Positions 54,434-64,000 of a stretch of DNA of 64,000 bases are shown here, piece after piece. Location of the stretch: positions 124,001 to 188,000 of the forward strand of contig NZ_NPKQ01000009.1 in the NCBI RefSeq assembly GCF_008329525.1, in the 5' to 3' direction. Within the stretch, counting starts at the first letter, position 1. The number at the start of each line of letters is the position of its first letter. The stretch comes from Tardiphaga sp. P9-11 (GTDB lineage Bacteria; Pseudomonadota; Alphaproteobacteria; Rhizobiales; Xanthobacteraceae). Position numbers and translations under genes: made by a program. The notes under the pieces are model-generated. The model saw nothing but the letters and a program-made list of their open reading frames with translations. It searched no databases and was not told where the DNA came from.

Positions 54434-55830
54434 CAGAGTGCCGCCAGCCGCTGCACGACACGCCGATAGCGTTCAGTGATGGATGCGCGCTTGATGTGGC
54501 GACCGCCGTTGACAACCTGCTTGCCGCCAACGAAGACGTCGGAAATCGCCGACTTGCCGGCAACAAAGGTCGCGGCATCGAGCCATCGGTCACCGGTGAC
54601 GGCACAGAGATCGGGATGCGCGGTGTCCAGCACGACGATATCGGCACGTTTGCCAACCGCAAGTGCGCCGATGGCACGGCCTGAGGCCTGCGCACCGCCA
54701 ACCAACGCATGCTCATAAAGTGCACGGCCGGTGGACTCGCCCTCATGGCGCGCCACGGCATTGCGGACGCGATAGACGAGACGCTGGCTGTATTCGAGCT
54801 GCTTGAGTTCGCCGGGCGCCGTGATCTCGATGTTGGAATCGCTGCCGACGCCGAACACGCCGCCTGCATCGATGAAGCGCGGACCTTCGAAGATACCGTC
54901 GCCGAGACTTGCTTCGGTGAGCGGGCACAGGCCGATGACGGCCCCTGCTTTCGCGACACCGGCGGTTTCTTCGGGTGTCATATGGGTCGCGTGAATCAGC
55001 ACCCAGCGCCTGTCGACCGGCATGTGATCCAGCAGCCACGCCACCGGGCGCTGACCGGACCAGGCGATACAGTCGTCGACTTCCTTGGTCTGTTCGGCCA
55101 CGTGGATATGTACGGGACCGTCAGGCACAGCCTTGAGGACTTCATTTAGTGTGTCTGGCGTGATCGCGCGCAACGAATGCGGCGCGATGCCGATGGCAGC
55201 GTCATCGAGGCACTGAATAGCAGCGCGCGACTTCTCCAGCAGCGCCAGAAAGCGCGTGGGATCATTGACGAAACGGCGCTGACCATGAATAGCCGTGGCG
55301 CCACCGAAGCCGCTGAAATTATAGAAGGACGACAGCAGCGTCAGACCGATGCCGGTCTCGCCGGCCGCTGCCGCGATGCGCGTACCCATCTCCGCGAGAT
55401 CGCCATAGGGAGCGCCGTTCTCATCGTGGTGCAGATAGTGAAACTCGGCCACCGAGGTGAAGCCACCTTCCAGCATCTCGGCATAGGCGAAAGCCGCGAT
55501 GGCCTCGACGTCGTCCGGCGTCAGCGTATCGATGAAGCGATACATCAATTGCCTCCAGGTCCAGAAACTGTCCTGCGTGGCACCGCGGATTTCGGTGAGG
55601 CCGGCCATGCCGCGCTGAAACGCATGGCTGTGCAAATTGGGCAATCCCGGCAGCGCCACGCCGCTGATGATTTCAGCGTCAGCGCTGCTCGAATTCGCGG
55701 CAACGGCCGTGATGGTGCCATTCTCGATCGTGAAAATCACGTCGCGCGCCCAGCCTGACGGCAGCAGCGCATGTGCGAAGAACAGCCTTTTTGCAGCACG
55801 TTGCGTGCCCATAGCGATTGCCTGTTGCAT
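54433..55830 (-). CDS. hutF: Formimidoylglutamate deiminase
   Basis: A 465-residue amidohydrolase converting N-formimino-L-glutamate to N-formyl-L-glutamate plus ammonia. Metal-site motifs are GLPNLHSHAFQRGMAG and VLIHATHMT. VGSDSNIEI carries the catalytic Asp. The five-step route that uses HutF then needs HutG to release formate. Starts at 55830 and 55812 are both possible. The gene is divergent from hutI across 77 bases. Confidence 0.94.
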   Translation of the reverse strand: MQQAIAMGTQRAAKRLFFAHALLPSGWARDVIFTIENGTITAVAANSSSADAEIISGVALPGLPNLHSHAFQRGMAGLTEIRGATQDSFWTWRQLMYRFIDTLTPDDVEAIAAFAYAEMLEGGFTSVAEFHYLHHDENGAPYGDLAEMGTRIAAAAGETGIGLTLLSSFYNFSGFGGATAIHGQRRFVNDPTRFLALLEKSRAAIQCLDDAAIGIAPHSLRAITPDTLNEVLKAVPDGPVHIHVAEQTKEVDDCIAWSGQRPVAWLLDHMPVDRRWVLIHATHMTPEETAGVAKAGAVIGLCPLTEASLGDGIFEGPRFIDAGGVFGVGSDSNIEITAPGELKQLEYSQRLVYRVRNAVARHEGESTGRALYEHALVGGAQASGRAIGALAVGKRADIVVLDTAHPDLCAVTGDRWLDAATFVAGKSAISDVFVGGKQVVNGGRHIKRASITERYRRVVQRLAAL

Positions 55831-55865
55831 TCAAAAGACGCTCGACAATAAGCGAGGCCGCTGAT

Positions 55866-55879
55866 TATGTATAGACATA
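55866..55879. promoter_or_regulatory. Probable HutC operator
   Basis: TATGT-ATAG-ACATA is a palindrome in the 77-base gap between hutF and hutI. Its core GTATAGAC fits the published HutC-subfamily pattern GTMTAKAC. It ends 28 bases before the hutI start, so one site could control both directions. Confidence 0.8.
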
Positions 55880-55907
55880 CGACGTCCCGAATTTACGGCA
55901 GTCCGTC

Positions 55908-57131
55908 ATGACCTTCGATACCATCTGGACCAATGCACGCCTTGCGACCATGGCGCCCGGCACGCCCGGCCTCGGGATCGTGGAGGGCGGGTGCATCGCA
56001 GCAAAGGATAGCCGGATCGCTTTCGTCGGACCGGTTTCGGAGCTGCCGGGTGCCAACGCCAAGACCCGCATCGATTGCGATGGGCGCTGGATCACGCCGG
56101 GGCTGGTCGATTGCCACACCCATCTGATCTATGGCGGCAATCGCGCCACGGAATTCGCGATGCGGCTCGAAGGCGCGAGCTATGAGGAAATTTCGCGCGC
56201 CGGCGGCGGCATCGCTTCGAGCATGAAGGCGACGCGCGCAGCGAGCGAGGTGCAGCTCGTCGCCAGCGGATTGAAGCGGCTCGACCACCTGCTCGCCGAA
56301 GGCGTGACGACCATTGAGATCAAGTCGGGCTATGGGCTCGACAAGGAGACCGAGATCCGCTGCCTCAAGGCCGCGAGGCAGCTCGCGAGCGAGCGCGACG
56401 TCTCCGTCGTGACATCATTTCTCGGCGCGCATGCGATGCCGCCGGAAGCCAATGGCGACAAGGACGCCTATATCGACAGGGTCATCGCCGAGATGCTGCC
56501 GGCGATTGCCGAACTGAAACTCGCCGACGCCGTCGACGCGTTCTGCGAGGGCATCGCATTTTCGCCGGAGCAAACGGCGCGGGTGTTCGACGCCGCCAAG
56601 AAACTCGGCCTGCCGGTCAAGCTGCATGCCGACCAGCTCTCCAACCTGCATGGCGCGAAGCTCGCCGCCGAACATGGCGCGCTCTCCGCCGATCACCTCG
56701 AACATACCGACGAAGACGGCGTGATCGCGCTGACCAAGGCCGGCACCGTCGCCGTCGTGCTGCCCGGCGCCTACTACACCCTGCGCGAGACACAGGCGCC
56801 GCCGATCGCGCTGTTCCGCAAACATGGGACGCATCTGGCGCTGGCGACTGACAGCAATCCGGGCACCTCGCCGCTGACGTCGATCTTGCTCACCATGAAT
56901 ATGGGCGCGACGTTGTTTCGCATGACGGTCGACGAGTGTCTGCTCGGCGTGACGCGTGAGAGTGCGCGGGCGCTCGGCAAGCTTAGGGAGATCGGCACAC
57001 TGGAAACGGGCAAGGTCTGCGACCTTGCGATCTGGGACATCGAACACCCCGCCGAGCTGGTCTACCGCGTCGGCTTCAATCCGCTTCACGCCCGCGTCTG
57101 GCACGGCCGGACCTCCGCGACATCCAAATAA
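55908..57131 (+). CDS. hutI: Imidazolonepropionase
   Basis: A 407-residue amidohydrolase that opens 4-imidazolone-5-propionate to N-formimino-glutamate. The zinc site is [17 protein letters not shown] (His70 and His72). KLHADQLSN and [11 protein letters not shown] carry other ligands. It is first of hutI-hutU-hutD with gaps of 11 and 10 bases. The neighbouring genes complete the chain from urocanate to formylglutamate. Confidence 0.95.
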   Translation: MTFDTIWTNARLATMAPGTPGLGIVEGGCIAAKDSRIAFVGPVSELPGANAKTRIDCDGRWITPGLVDCHTHLIYGGNRATEFAMRLEGASYEEISRAGGGIASSMKATRAASEVQLVASGLKRLDHLLAEGVTTIEIKSGYGLDKETEIRCLKAARQLASERDVSVVTSFLGAHAMPPEANGDKDAYIDRVIAEMLPAIAELKLADAVDAFCEGIAFSPEQTARVFDAAKKLGLPVKLHADQLSNLHGAKLAAEHGALSADHLEHTDEDGVIALTKAGTVAVVLPGAYYTLRETQAPPIALFRKHGTHLALATDSNPGTSPLTSILLTMNMGATLFRMTVDECLLGVTRESARALGKLREIGTLETGKVCDLAIWDIEHPAELVYRVGFNPLHARVWHGRTSATSK

Positions 57132-57142
57132 GGATCGACATC

Positions 57143-58816
<1,674 letters not shown>

Positions 58817-58826
58817 GCGCGGCGCC

Positions 58827-59396
58827 ATGCAGATCCTGCGCGCCGCAAACTACAAAGTGATGCCCTGGAAGAACGGGCTGGGATCGACCACGGAGATCGC
58901 GATCTTCCCGGCGGATGCAAAACTGGACGATTTCGACTGGCGCGTCAGTATGGCAATGGTGACGAGCGACGGACCGTTCTCGTCATTTCCCGGGATTAAT
59001 CGCACACTTCTGGTCATCGATGGTGCCGGCATCGACCTCAATGTCGACGGCTGCGCACCTGTGCGCATTGATCGCAATACGATCCATTCCTTCCCGGGCG
59101 ATCAGCAAACGTCAGCGACACTGATCGACGGTTCCATTACAGATTTGAATGTGATGAGCAGGCGCGGGATCGTCTCACAGCATGTGCGACGCATCAACGT
59201 CATGAAGCATCGAGACTTTATAGTTTCTGCACAAACGTTTCTGTTCGTCGAGCATGGTACTGCGACCATACGGTCGGCATCCACCGTCGACAGACTGTCG
59301 GCGCATGATGCGCTGCTTGTCGAACGAGGATCAACACCTGTCACCATTGAGTCTCATGCGACGGCACGTGCCGTCATCATCGAATTCGGTAGATAG
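58827..59396 (+). CDS. hutD: HutD family protein
   Basis: A 189-residue HutD of the cupin-like fold. Typical stretches are MPWKNGLGSTTEIAIFP, DFDWRVSMAMV and DGPFSSFPGINRTLLVIDG. HutD is thought to govern the upper limit of hut expression in Pseudomonas. It lies ten bases after hutU; the frame starting at 58740 overlaps hutU and is rejected. Confidence 0.9.
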   Translation: MQILRAANYKVMPWKNGLGSTTEIAIFPADAKLDDFDWRVSMAMVTSDGPFSSFPGINRTLLVIDGAGIDLNVDGCAPVRIDRNTIHSFPGDQQTSATLIDGSITDLNVMSRRGIVSQHVRRINVMKHRDFIVSAQTFLFVEHGTATIRSASTVDRLSAHDALLVERGSTPVTIESHATARAVIIEFGR

Positions 59397-59551
59397 GCGT
59401 CACCGGACCGCCGATTTTGATGAGGCCATAAATTACGGAAAGGCCATCCAAATCAAATATATAACCAAGAGTGATTACGTATATATGATTGGTAACGAAT
59501 CGCTGCACCACTCAGTCTGACTCATGACTTAATTGCGAGGCTGGACATTCA

Positions 59552-60433
59552 ATGCACAGGCGGCATCTCAATATTCCCATTGAAATTGTTCGCACCGTCG
59601 TTGCCATTTCAGAAACAGGTAGTTTAACCAAAGCTGCGGAACAATTGGGATTGAGTCAGCCCGCAGTGAGTTCGCAAATCAAGCGCCTCGAACAACTTGT
59701 TGGCGGTTCGCTGTTCAGCAAGACGCCGAACGGAAGCTGTCCGACCGATCTCGGCAAGCTGGTGCTTGCGCAAGCCCGCAAGATTATCGAGGCCAACGAT
59801 CAGGTGCTTGCACTCGGCGGAACCGATAGTCATGGCGAGCGGCTTCGTTTGGGCCTGAGCGTCGTCATGGCGCAGCGCTTCGTGGCCCAGCAGAGCCCAA
59901 CCAATCTCGATGATATACATATCCATGCCGGAATGTCCGCCGAGATTGCGACAGCGTTGATCGAGGGTCATGTCGACATCGCATGTTTTTTCCAGCGAGG
60001 AGAGATCAATTCCGATCTGGCTCCACTTGTTGTTGATGAATCCGAGGATCGGCTGGCATGGGTTCGCGCGAAATCATTCTTGCTCAGCCCCGGCGCACCT
60101 ATCCCGGTCATCATCTGGACCAACGATGACTGGATGCTTCATACGCTCTCGCGACATGGCCTTTCCTATCGGATAGCCTTCAGCAGTCAGGACTACAGCG
60201 CAAAGAAGGCCGCCGTCGAAGCCGGTATTGGACTGACGGCTGTTCCCAGCCGGATCATTCCGCCGGGACTGGTTTGGGCCAAGGATTATTGCTTGCCGGA
60301 GCTTCCGACCATCAAAGCCCTGCTCTGCATTCGCCCCGGCCTGACGTCGCCGCGAGTCATAGAAATCAAGGATCAGCTCTCAGCAATGTTCCTGCACCCG
60401 GCACTGCCCAAGGAAAACGACAAAGTTGCCTGA
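59552..60433 (+). CDS. LysR-family regulator
   Basis: A 293-residue LTTR with the helix-turn-helix at about residues 12-60 (VVAISETGSLTKAAEQLGLSQPAVSSQIKRLE). The effector domain follows (LALGGTDSHGERLRLGLS, GIGLTAVPSRIIPPGL). The gene and the 150 bases upstream are more A+T-rich than the surroundings. The target is unknown; it follows the hut operon on the same strand and may or may not control it. Confidence 0.9.
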   Translation: MHRRHLNIPIEIVRTVVAISETGSLTKAAEQLGLSQPAVSSQIKRLEQLVGGSLFSKTPNGSCPTDLGKLVLAQARKIIEANDQVLALGGTDSHGERLRLGLSVVMAQRFVAQQSPTNLDDIHIHAGMSAEIATALIEGHVDIACFFQRGEINSDLAPLVVDESEDRLAWVRAKSFLLSPGAPIPVIIWTNDDWMLHTLSRHGLSYRIAFSSQDYSAKKAAVEAGIGLTAVPSRIIPPGLVWAKDYCLPELPTIKALLCIRPGLTSPRVIEIKDQLSAMFLHPALPKENDKVA

Positions 60434-60608
60434 CGAGGCTGCATATTTCAGAGAGCAGGCCGAGCGCTGCGAAAAGCTGGCGCGGGAGAATGATGACCCC
60501 ACGATTCGCGAGCGGCTGCTGAACCTGGCTACGGAATACGCTCGCCGCGCGGAAAGGAAGCCTGTACAGCCCCGCGGCCGGCAATCGCCGCGGCCGGAGC
60601 GGCGCTGA
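60426..60608 (+). CDS. Small helical protein of a rhizobial family
   Basis: A 60-residue protein from TTG 60426 that overlaps the LysR gene by eight bases. It reads FREQAERCEKLARENDDPTIRERLLNLATEYARRAER, two amphipathic helices of the kind found in many short Bradyrhizobium proteins of unknown function. The non-ATG start and lack of a strong ribosome site make the exact start uncertain, but the frame looks real. Confidence 0.65.
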   Translation: MPDEAAYFREQAERCEKLARENDDPTIRERLLNLATEYARRAERKPVQPRGRQSPRPERR

Positions 60609-60636
60609 GCGAAGACGCGTACGTTGCCTGGCACAA

Positions 60637-61980
60637 CTACGTCTCTGACTTGATGCTTGAACCCGGCGCGGCGGACAATGGGGCGCGCGCCAACGCCGAA
60701 CGACGATGATGAATGAGATTGTCGAGTCGCTGCGCTGCCGAGACCAGCGTCGCCATTTCCAGTGCGTCCTCGTCATTTCGCATCGTCTTCGCCAACTGCG
60801 CGGTGAGAAGGTCGTCGACCTCCTGTTCGATCGCGCACAGTTCCGCATCGTCCGGCGCCGCCCTAATCCGGCGCGGCAATGTGTAAAGTGCGTTGAGCGT
60901 CGTCTCCCGGTGATCGGGCGGGCGAATGCCGAGGAACCGCCAGGCGGCAGCGAGTATCGAGGCCAGAGCGCCAAGGAGCATGGGTGCGAGATAGATGTCA
61001 TCGCCGTATTTATCCATGAAGCTCTGCTCGGTGCCGTTATAGTAAGCGGCGGCGCCGGGATGGACGGGGATAAAGGCATCGGGATCGGTGTCGGCAGCGG
61101 CGATACCGGCCAGTTGCGGTTGCCCGGCAATCAGATCGCGGCGCGCCGCGACCACCATTTCGGTCAGACGCGCGATCACGCTGGAATGGAGCTTCTTGTT
61201 CGCGACCAGATAGTAACTGACCCGAAGCGTTGTCACGTCATCATCCGGGACGGGCGGCGCACCGCGGAGCGACCCTTTCGGAATGTCGAAGCTTTCATAG
61301 GCACCGTTGGCATCGGCAATGGCGCCGGCGGCGTCGATCGGGATCAACACCGGCGCGCCGGTTTTGAACAGACCGCGCACCTGAGACAAATACTTCTCAG
61401 TCAGCGGGATCACGACCAGCAGCGCGCTGACTTCCCGGGCCTCCACTACGCGCCGGGTGTCGCTGACTTCGAGATTCTTGAATGTGACCCTCGCACTCGT
61501 CAGGTCATATTGTTTGGTCAGCGCATCGACCAGCTTGCGATTGACCTCACCGCCCACCACACCGACGGTGCGGCCGCGCAGGCCCTCGACACTGGTGATC
61601 TTCGAGCCGGGCGGCGCGATCAGCATGACAACCGCCTTGGCCATGACGGCAACGGCGCGCGCCTCGGAGAGATCGCCGACATCGGCCCGGACCACAGCGA
61701 GATCGACCTTACCGGAAGAGAATGCCTTGCCGGCATCGACGGCGTTGTCGAAGGTCTCGAAATCCAGCCGGATCGGCGACTTCTTGTTGGCGAAATGGCT
61801 GGCGATGATTGCCGCCGTCTTGCCGGCTTCGCCATCGATAGATCCGACTGCCAGCTTGAGCACGGTCGGACGCTCGATATAACGCCAGGTCAGAAGGCCG
61901 CCGCCCAGCACCAGACCGAAGATGCCGGCCAGCAGAAGCACCCTGCCCCAGAACGGGAAAGCAATGGATCGCACGCTCAT
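60637..61980 (-). CDS. TAXI-family TRAP binding protein with a C-terminal membrane segment
   Basis: 447 residues from the ATG at 61980. An N-terminal membrane anchor (GRVLLLAGIFGLVLGGGLLTW) is followed by the TAXI solute-binding domain: LKLAVGSIDGEAGKTAA, KVDLAVVRADVG and GLRGRTVGVVGGEVNR. A second hydrophobic segment (YLAPMLLGALASILAAAW) and a charged cytoplasmic tail of about 90 residues follow. The layout suggests a membrane-tethered receptor, perhaps a sensor, since no TRAP permease (DctM-type) gene is adjacent. The ligand is unknown. Confidence 0.82.
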   Translation of the reverse strand: MSVRSIAFPFWGRVLLLAGIFGLVLGGGLLTWRYIERPTVLKLAVGSIDGEAGKTAAIIASHFANKKSPIRLDFETFDNAVDAGKAFSSGKVDLAVVRADVGDLSEARAVAVMAKAVVMLIAPPGSKITSVEGLRGRTVGVVGGEVNRKLVDALTKQYDLTSARVTFKNLEVSDTRRVVEAREVSALLVVIPLTEKYLSQVRGLFKTGAPVLIPIDAAGAIADANGAYESFDIPKGSLRGAPPVPDDDVTTLRVSYYLVANKKLHSSVIARLTEMVVAARRDLIAGQPQLAGIAAADTDPDAFIPVHPGAAAYYNGTEQSFMDKYGDDIYLAPMLLGALASILAAAWRFLGIRPPDHRETTLNALYTLPRRIRAAPDDAELCAIEQEVDDLLTAQLAKTMRNDEDALEMATLVSAAQRLDNLIHHRRSALARAPLSAAPGSSIKSET

Positions 61981-62175
61981 GTTCGGTCCTGCGCGGTCCC
62001 GCAAATTCGCTGAGGCCCCGCCCGTATGCCATCATGCGCGGGCCGTCAGCGAAAATCCATCTTTGCAGAGATGATGAAAATCCAGCAGCGCGTAGCGAAC
62101 GAACAATCGGCCGGAGTGTCTTAACGCTCCAGGTCGCCCGTCTTCGGCAGGCGAGAAGCGGTGCCAGAGCGCCTT

Positions 62176-62192
62176 TTTATAATCATTCTAAT
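62176..62192. promoter_or_regulatory. Candidate Irr box (ICE) upstream of feoAB
   Basis: TTTATAA-TCA-TTCTAAT matches the rhizobial iron-control element TTTAGAA-N3-TTCTAAA at 12 of 14 positions. It lies 55 bases before the feoA start. Confidence 0.6.
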
Positions 62193-62246
62193 AACATACG
62201 CGCGTTTGTCTTGACCTTGTCAGAACGCTGCTCGACAAGGTCCGGC

Positions 62247-62534
62247 ATGACCGCCCACCCGACTGCATCTGAAACATCCGTACACGAGTTGCGCCTCGGC
62301 AATGCGCCGCGCGGATTCATCGGGACCATCGTGGCATTGCAGCCCGATATTGCAGGCGCAGCCGAGAGCGGCCACGAGCTCGAACGGCATCTGCTGGAAA
62401 TGGGCTTCACCGAAGGCGCGCGCGTCGAGATCCTGCATCAGGGCGCCATCCAGCGCGATCCGATCGCGGTGCGCGTCGACAATATTACGATCGCCGTTCG
62501 CCGGCGCGAAGCCATGGCAGTTGTTGTGAAATGA
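62247..62534 (+). CDS. feoA: Ferrous iron transport protein A
   Basis: A 95-residue FeoA with an SH3-like fold (GFIGTIVALQP, HLLEMGFTEGARVEILHQG, DPIAVRVDNITIAVRRREA). It begins at the ATG at 62247 with AAGG upstream. FeoA is thought to regulate FeoB at the membrane. It overlaps feoB by four bases (ATGA), so the two are translationally coupled. Confidence 0.93.
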   Translation: MTAHPTASETSVHELRLGNAPRGFIGTIVALQPDIAGAAESGHELERHLLEMGFTEGARVEILHQGAIQRDPIAVRVDNITIAVRRREAMAVVVK

Positions 62535-64000
62535 CCCATACAGACGTGACCACCGAGCGCTTTCATCTCGCGCTGGTGGGAGCCCCCAATAGCGGCAAGA
62601 CATCGCTCTTCAACGCACTCACCGGCAGCCGCCAGAAGGTGGCGAATTATGCGGGCGTCACCGTCGAGCGCAAGGCAGGCGCCTTCGTGACGCCGGCCGG
62701 CCGTCAGGTGACGCTGCTCGACCTGCCCGGCACCTATTCGCTGCGCGGCCGCAGCCCGGATGAAGAGATCACCCGCGACGTCGTGCTCGGCAAGCGCCCC
62801 GGCGAAGCTGCGCCCGATCTGGTCCTGTGCATCGCCGACGCCACCAATCTGCGCCTCACGCTGCGGCTGATCCTGGAACTCAAGCGTACCGGTCGCCCGC
62901 TGCTGGTGGTGCTCAACATGTTCGACATCGCGCAGCGCCGCGGCGTCAGCATCGATGTCGACGCGATGTCCGCAGCACTTGGCGTGCCTGTCATCACCTC
63001 GATCGCGGTGAAGAAGGCCGGCGTCGAGGAACTGCGTCACCGCACCGACGAATTCGCCACCAATATGCCGGCGGTCACCGCCGGCGACGGCTGGACGCCG
63101 CTCGGCCTGTCCGAGATGAAAACGCTGCAGCGCGAGGCTGACCGCATCATCCGCGAAACCGTCACGATGCCGAGCAAGCCGGACACGCTGACCACGCGCG
63201 TCGATGCCGTGGTGCTGCATCCCGTCGCCGGTCTCGTGATCCTCGCGCTCATTCTGTTCGTGATGTTCCAGGCGGTATTCTCCTGGGCGCAGCCGCTGAT
63301 GGAACTGCTGTCGGATTCCTTCGGCGCGCTGGGCACACTGGTGGCGCAGGTGCTGCCCGAAGGAATCATCCAGAGCTTCCTGCAGAACGGTCTGATCGCC
63401 GGCGTCGGCAGCGTGCTCGTGTTTCTCCCGCAGATCATCATCATCTTCCTGTTCATCCTGCTGCTGGAAGATTTCGGCTACATGGCGCGCGCCGCGTTCC
63501 TGATGGACCGCGTCATGGGCGGCGCCGGCCTGCACGGCCGCGCCTTCATCCCCCTGCTGTCGAGCTTCGCCTGCGCCATTCCCGGCATCATGGCGACCCG
63601 CGTGATCGACAATCGCCGCGACCGCCTCACTACCATCCTCATTGCGCCGCTGATGACCTGCTCGGCGCGCATCCCGGTCTATACGCTGATCATCTCCGCC
63701 TTCATTCCGGCCGAGACCGTCTGGGGCTGGGTCAATCTGCAGGGCCTCGTGATGTTCGGGCTCTATATCGCCGGCATCGGCAGCGCGCTGGCGGCGTCCT
63801 TCGTCATCAAGTTCTTCATGTGGCGCGACTACCAGCCGGCGCCGTTCATGCTGGAATTGCCGGACTACAAGCTGCCGCGCCTCAAGAGCATCGCCATTGG
63901 TGTCTACACCCGCGCCAAGATGTTCCTGCAGCGCGCCGGCACCACCATCCTGTCGATGATGATCCTGATCTGGTTCCTCGCCTCATTCCCGCAGGCGCCG
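62531..64000 (+). CDS. feoB: Ferrous iron transporter FeoB, cut by the window end
   Basis: 490 residues of a protein expected to be about 600-770. The N-terminal G domain has GAPNSGKTS (17-25), LLDLPGTYSL and LNMFDIA. The membrane part follows from about residue 235 with LEDFGYMARAAFLMD, SSFACAIPGIMATR and LMTCSARIPVYTLI; these include the Cys residues and conserved CAIPG and CSAR gates of the pore. No stop occurs before position 64000. It imports Fe2+ with FeoA. Confidence 0.95.
   Translation, partial: MTHTDVTTERFHLALVGAPNSGKTSLFNALTGSRQKVANYAGVTVERKAGAFVTPAGRQVTLLDLPGTYSLRGRSPDEEITRDVVLGKRPGEAAPDLVLCIADATNLRLTLRLILELKRTGRPLLVVLNMFDIAQRRGVSIDVDAMSAALGVPVITSIAVKKAGVEELRHRTDEFATNMPAVTAGDGWTPLGLSEMKTLQREADRIIRETVTMPSKPDTLTTRVDAVVLHPVAGLVILALILFVMFQAVFSWAQPLMELLSDSFGALGTLVAQVLPEGIIQSFLQNGLIAGVGSVLVFLPQIIIIFLFILLLEDFGYMARAAFLMDRVMGGAGLHGRAFIPLLSSFACAIPGIMATRVIDNRRDRLTTILIAPLMTCSARIPVYTLIISAFIPAETVWGWVNLQGLVMFGLYIAGIGSALAASFVIKFFMWRDYQPAPFMLELPDYKLPRLKSIAIGVYTRAKMFLQRAGTTILSMMILIWFLASFPQAP

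Noticed and set aside
59462-59495. ACCAA/TTGGT inverted repeat before the LysR gene at 59552
   Set aside because: Arms of only five bases and a 20-base spacer are too weak to call an operator.

Overview
This is high-GC chromosomal DNA from an alphaproteobacterium. It is most likely a member of the Bradyrhizobium / Rhodopseudomonas / Afipia / Tardiphaga group (Nitrobacteraceae). That placement is an inference from three things: the chvG-hprK-EIIA-HPr block, the mscS-sfsA-map-radC run, and intergenic palindromes of the GTCATTCCGGGGCGCG and CGTCATTGCGAGGAGC types that I associate with these genomes. No rRNA, tRNA, CRISPR array, transposase or phage gene was seen. The window looks like ordinary chromosome with many transport and catabolic cassettes.

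Layout. Positions 1-1752 hold the end of a ChvG-type sensor kinase followed by an incomplete regulatory PTS (HPr kinase, EIIA, HPr). Positions 1785-9054 hold a GT39 membrane glycosyltransferase, lepA, small hypothetical genes, a LivK-like binding protein, an orphan receiver protein and a thioesterase. Positions 9055-9947 are a gene-free, repeat-rich stretch. Positions 9948-13416 hold a CurA-like oxidoreductase, a dicarboxylate/amino-acid symporter and a GltI-like binding protein. Positions 13544-15866 hold a two-gene ligase module: an ATP-grasp enzyme overlapping a FolC/Mur-type ligase. Positions 16237-21550 hold fpr, a membrane-anchored glutamate-synthase-like flavoprotein, a two-barrel outer-membrane protein and a small secreted glycine-rich protein. 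Positions 21721-26266 hold a creatininase-family hydrolase divergent from an NMT1-type ABC transporter plus a D-2-hydroxyacid dehydrogenase. Then come a tandem Inh-domain protein, a SEL1 protein, and the radC-map-sfsA-mscS run.

The right half starts with a K+/H+ antiporter convergent with a molybdate operon (mop, periplasmic protein, modA, modB and a modC that lacks its TOBE domain). It continues with mepA and three GGDEF/EAL proteins. Two of these are tandem DosP-like paralogues, and the third has a degenerate GGDEF. Between them lies a LysR-controlled cassette of cupin, FAD monooxygenase and Bug-type binding protein. Positions 50933-59396 hold a histidine/urocanate catabolic cluster: an ABC transporter, hutC and hutF on one strand and hutI, hutU and hutD on the other. 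They meet at a short intergenic palindrome that fits the HutC-subfamily operator pattern. No hutH or hutG is present. The window ends with a LysR regulator, a small coiled protein, a TAXI-type binding protein and feoA-feoB, with an Irr-like box upstream and feoB cut by the window end.

Most promising for new biology: the ATP-grasp/FolC-like pair; the DosP-like tandem, in which one copy keeps the heme-ligand His and distal Arg at FixL/DosP spacing; the hut cluster without hutH next to an NMT1-type transporter; and the split molybdate module with a stand-alone Mop domain.
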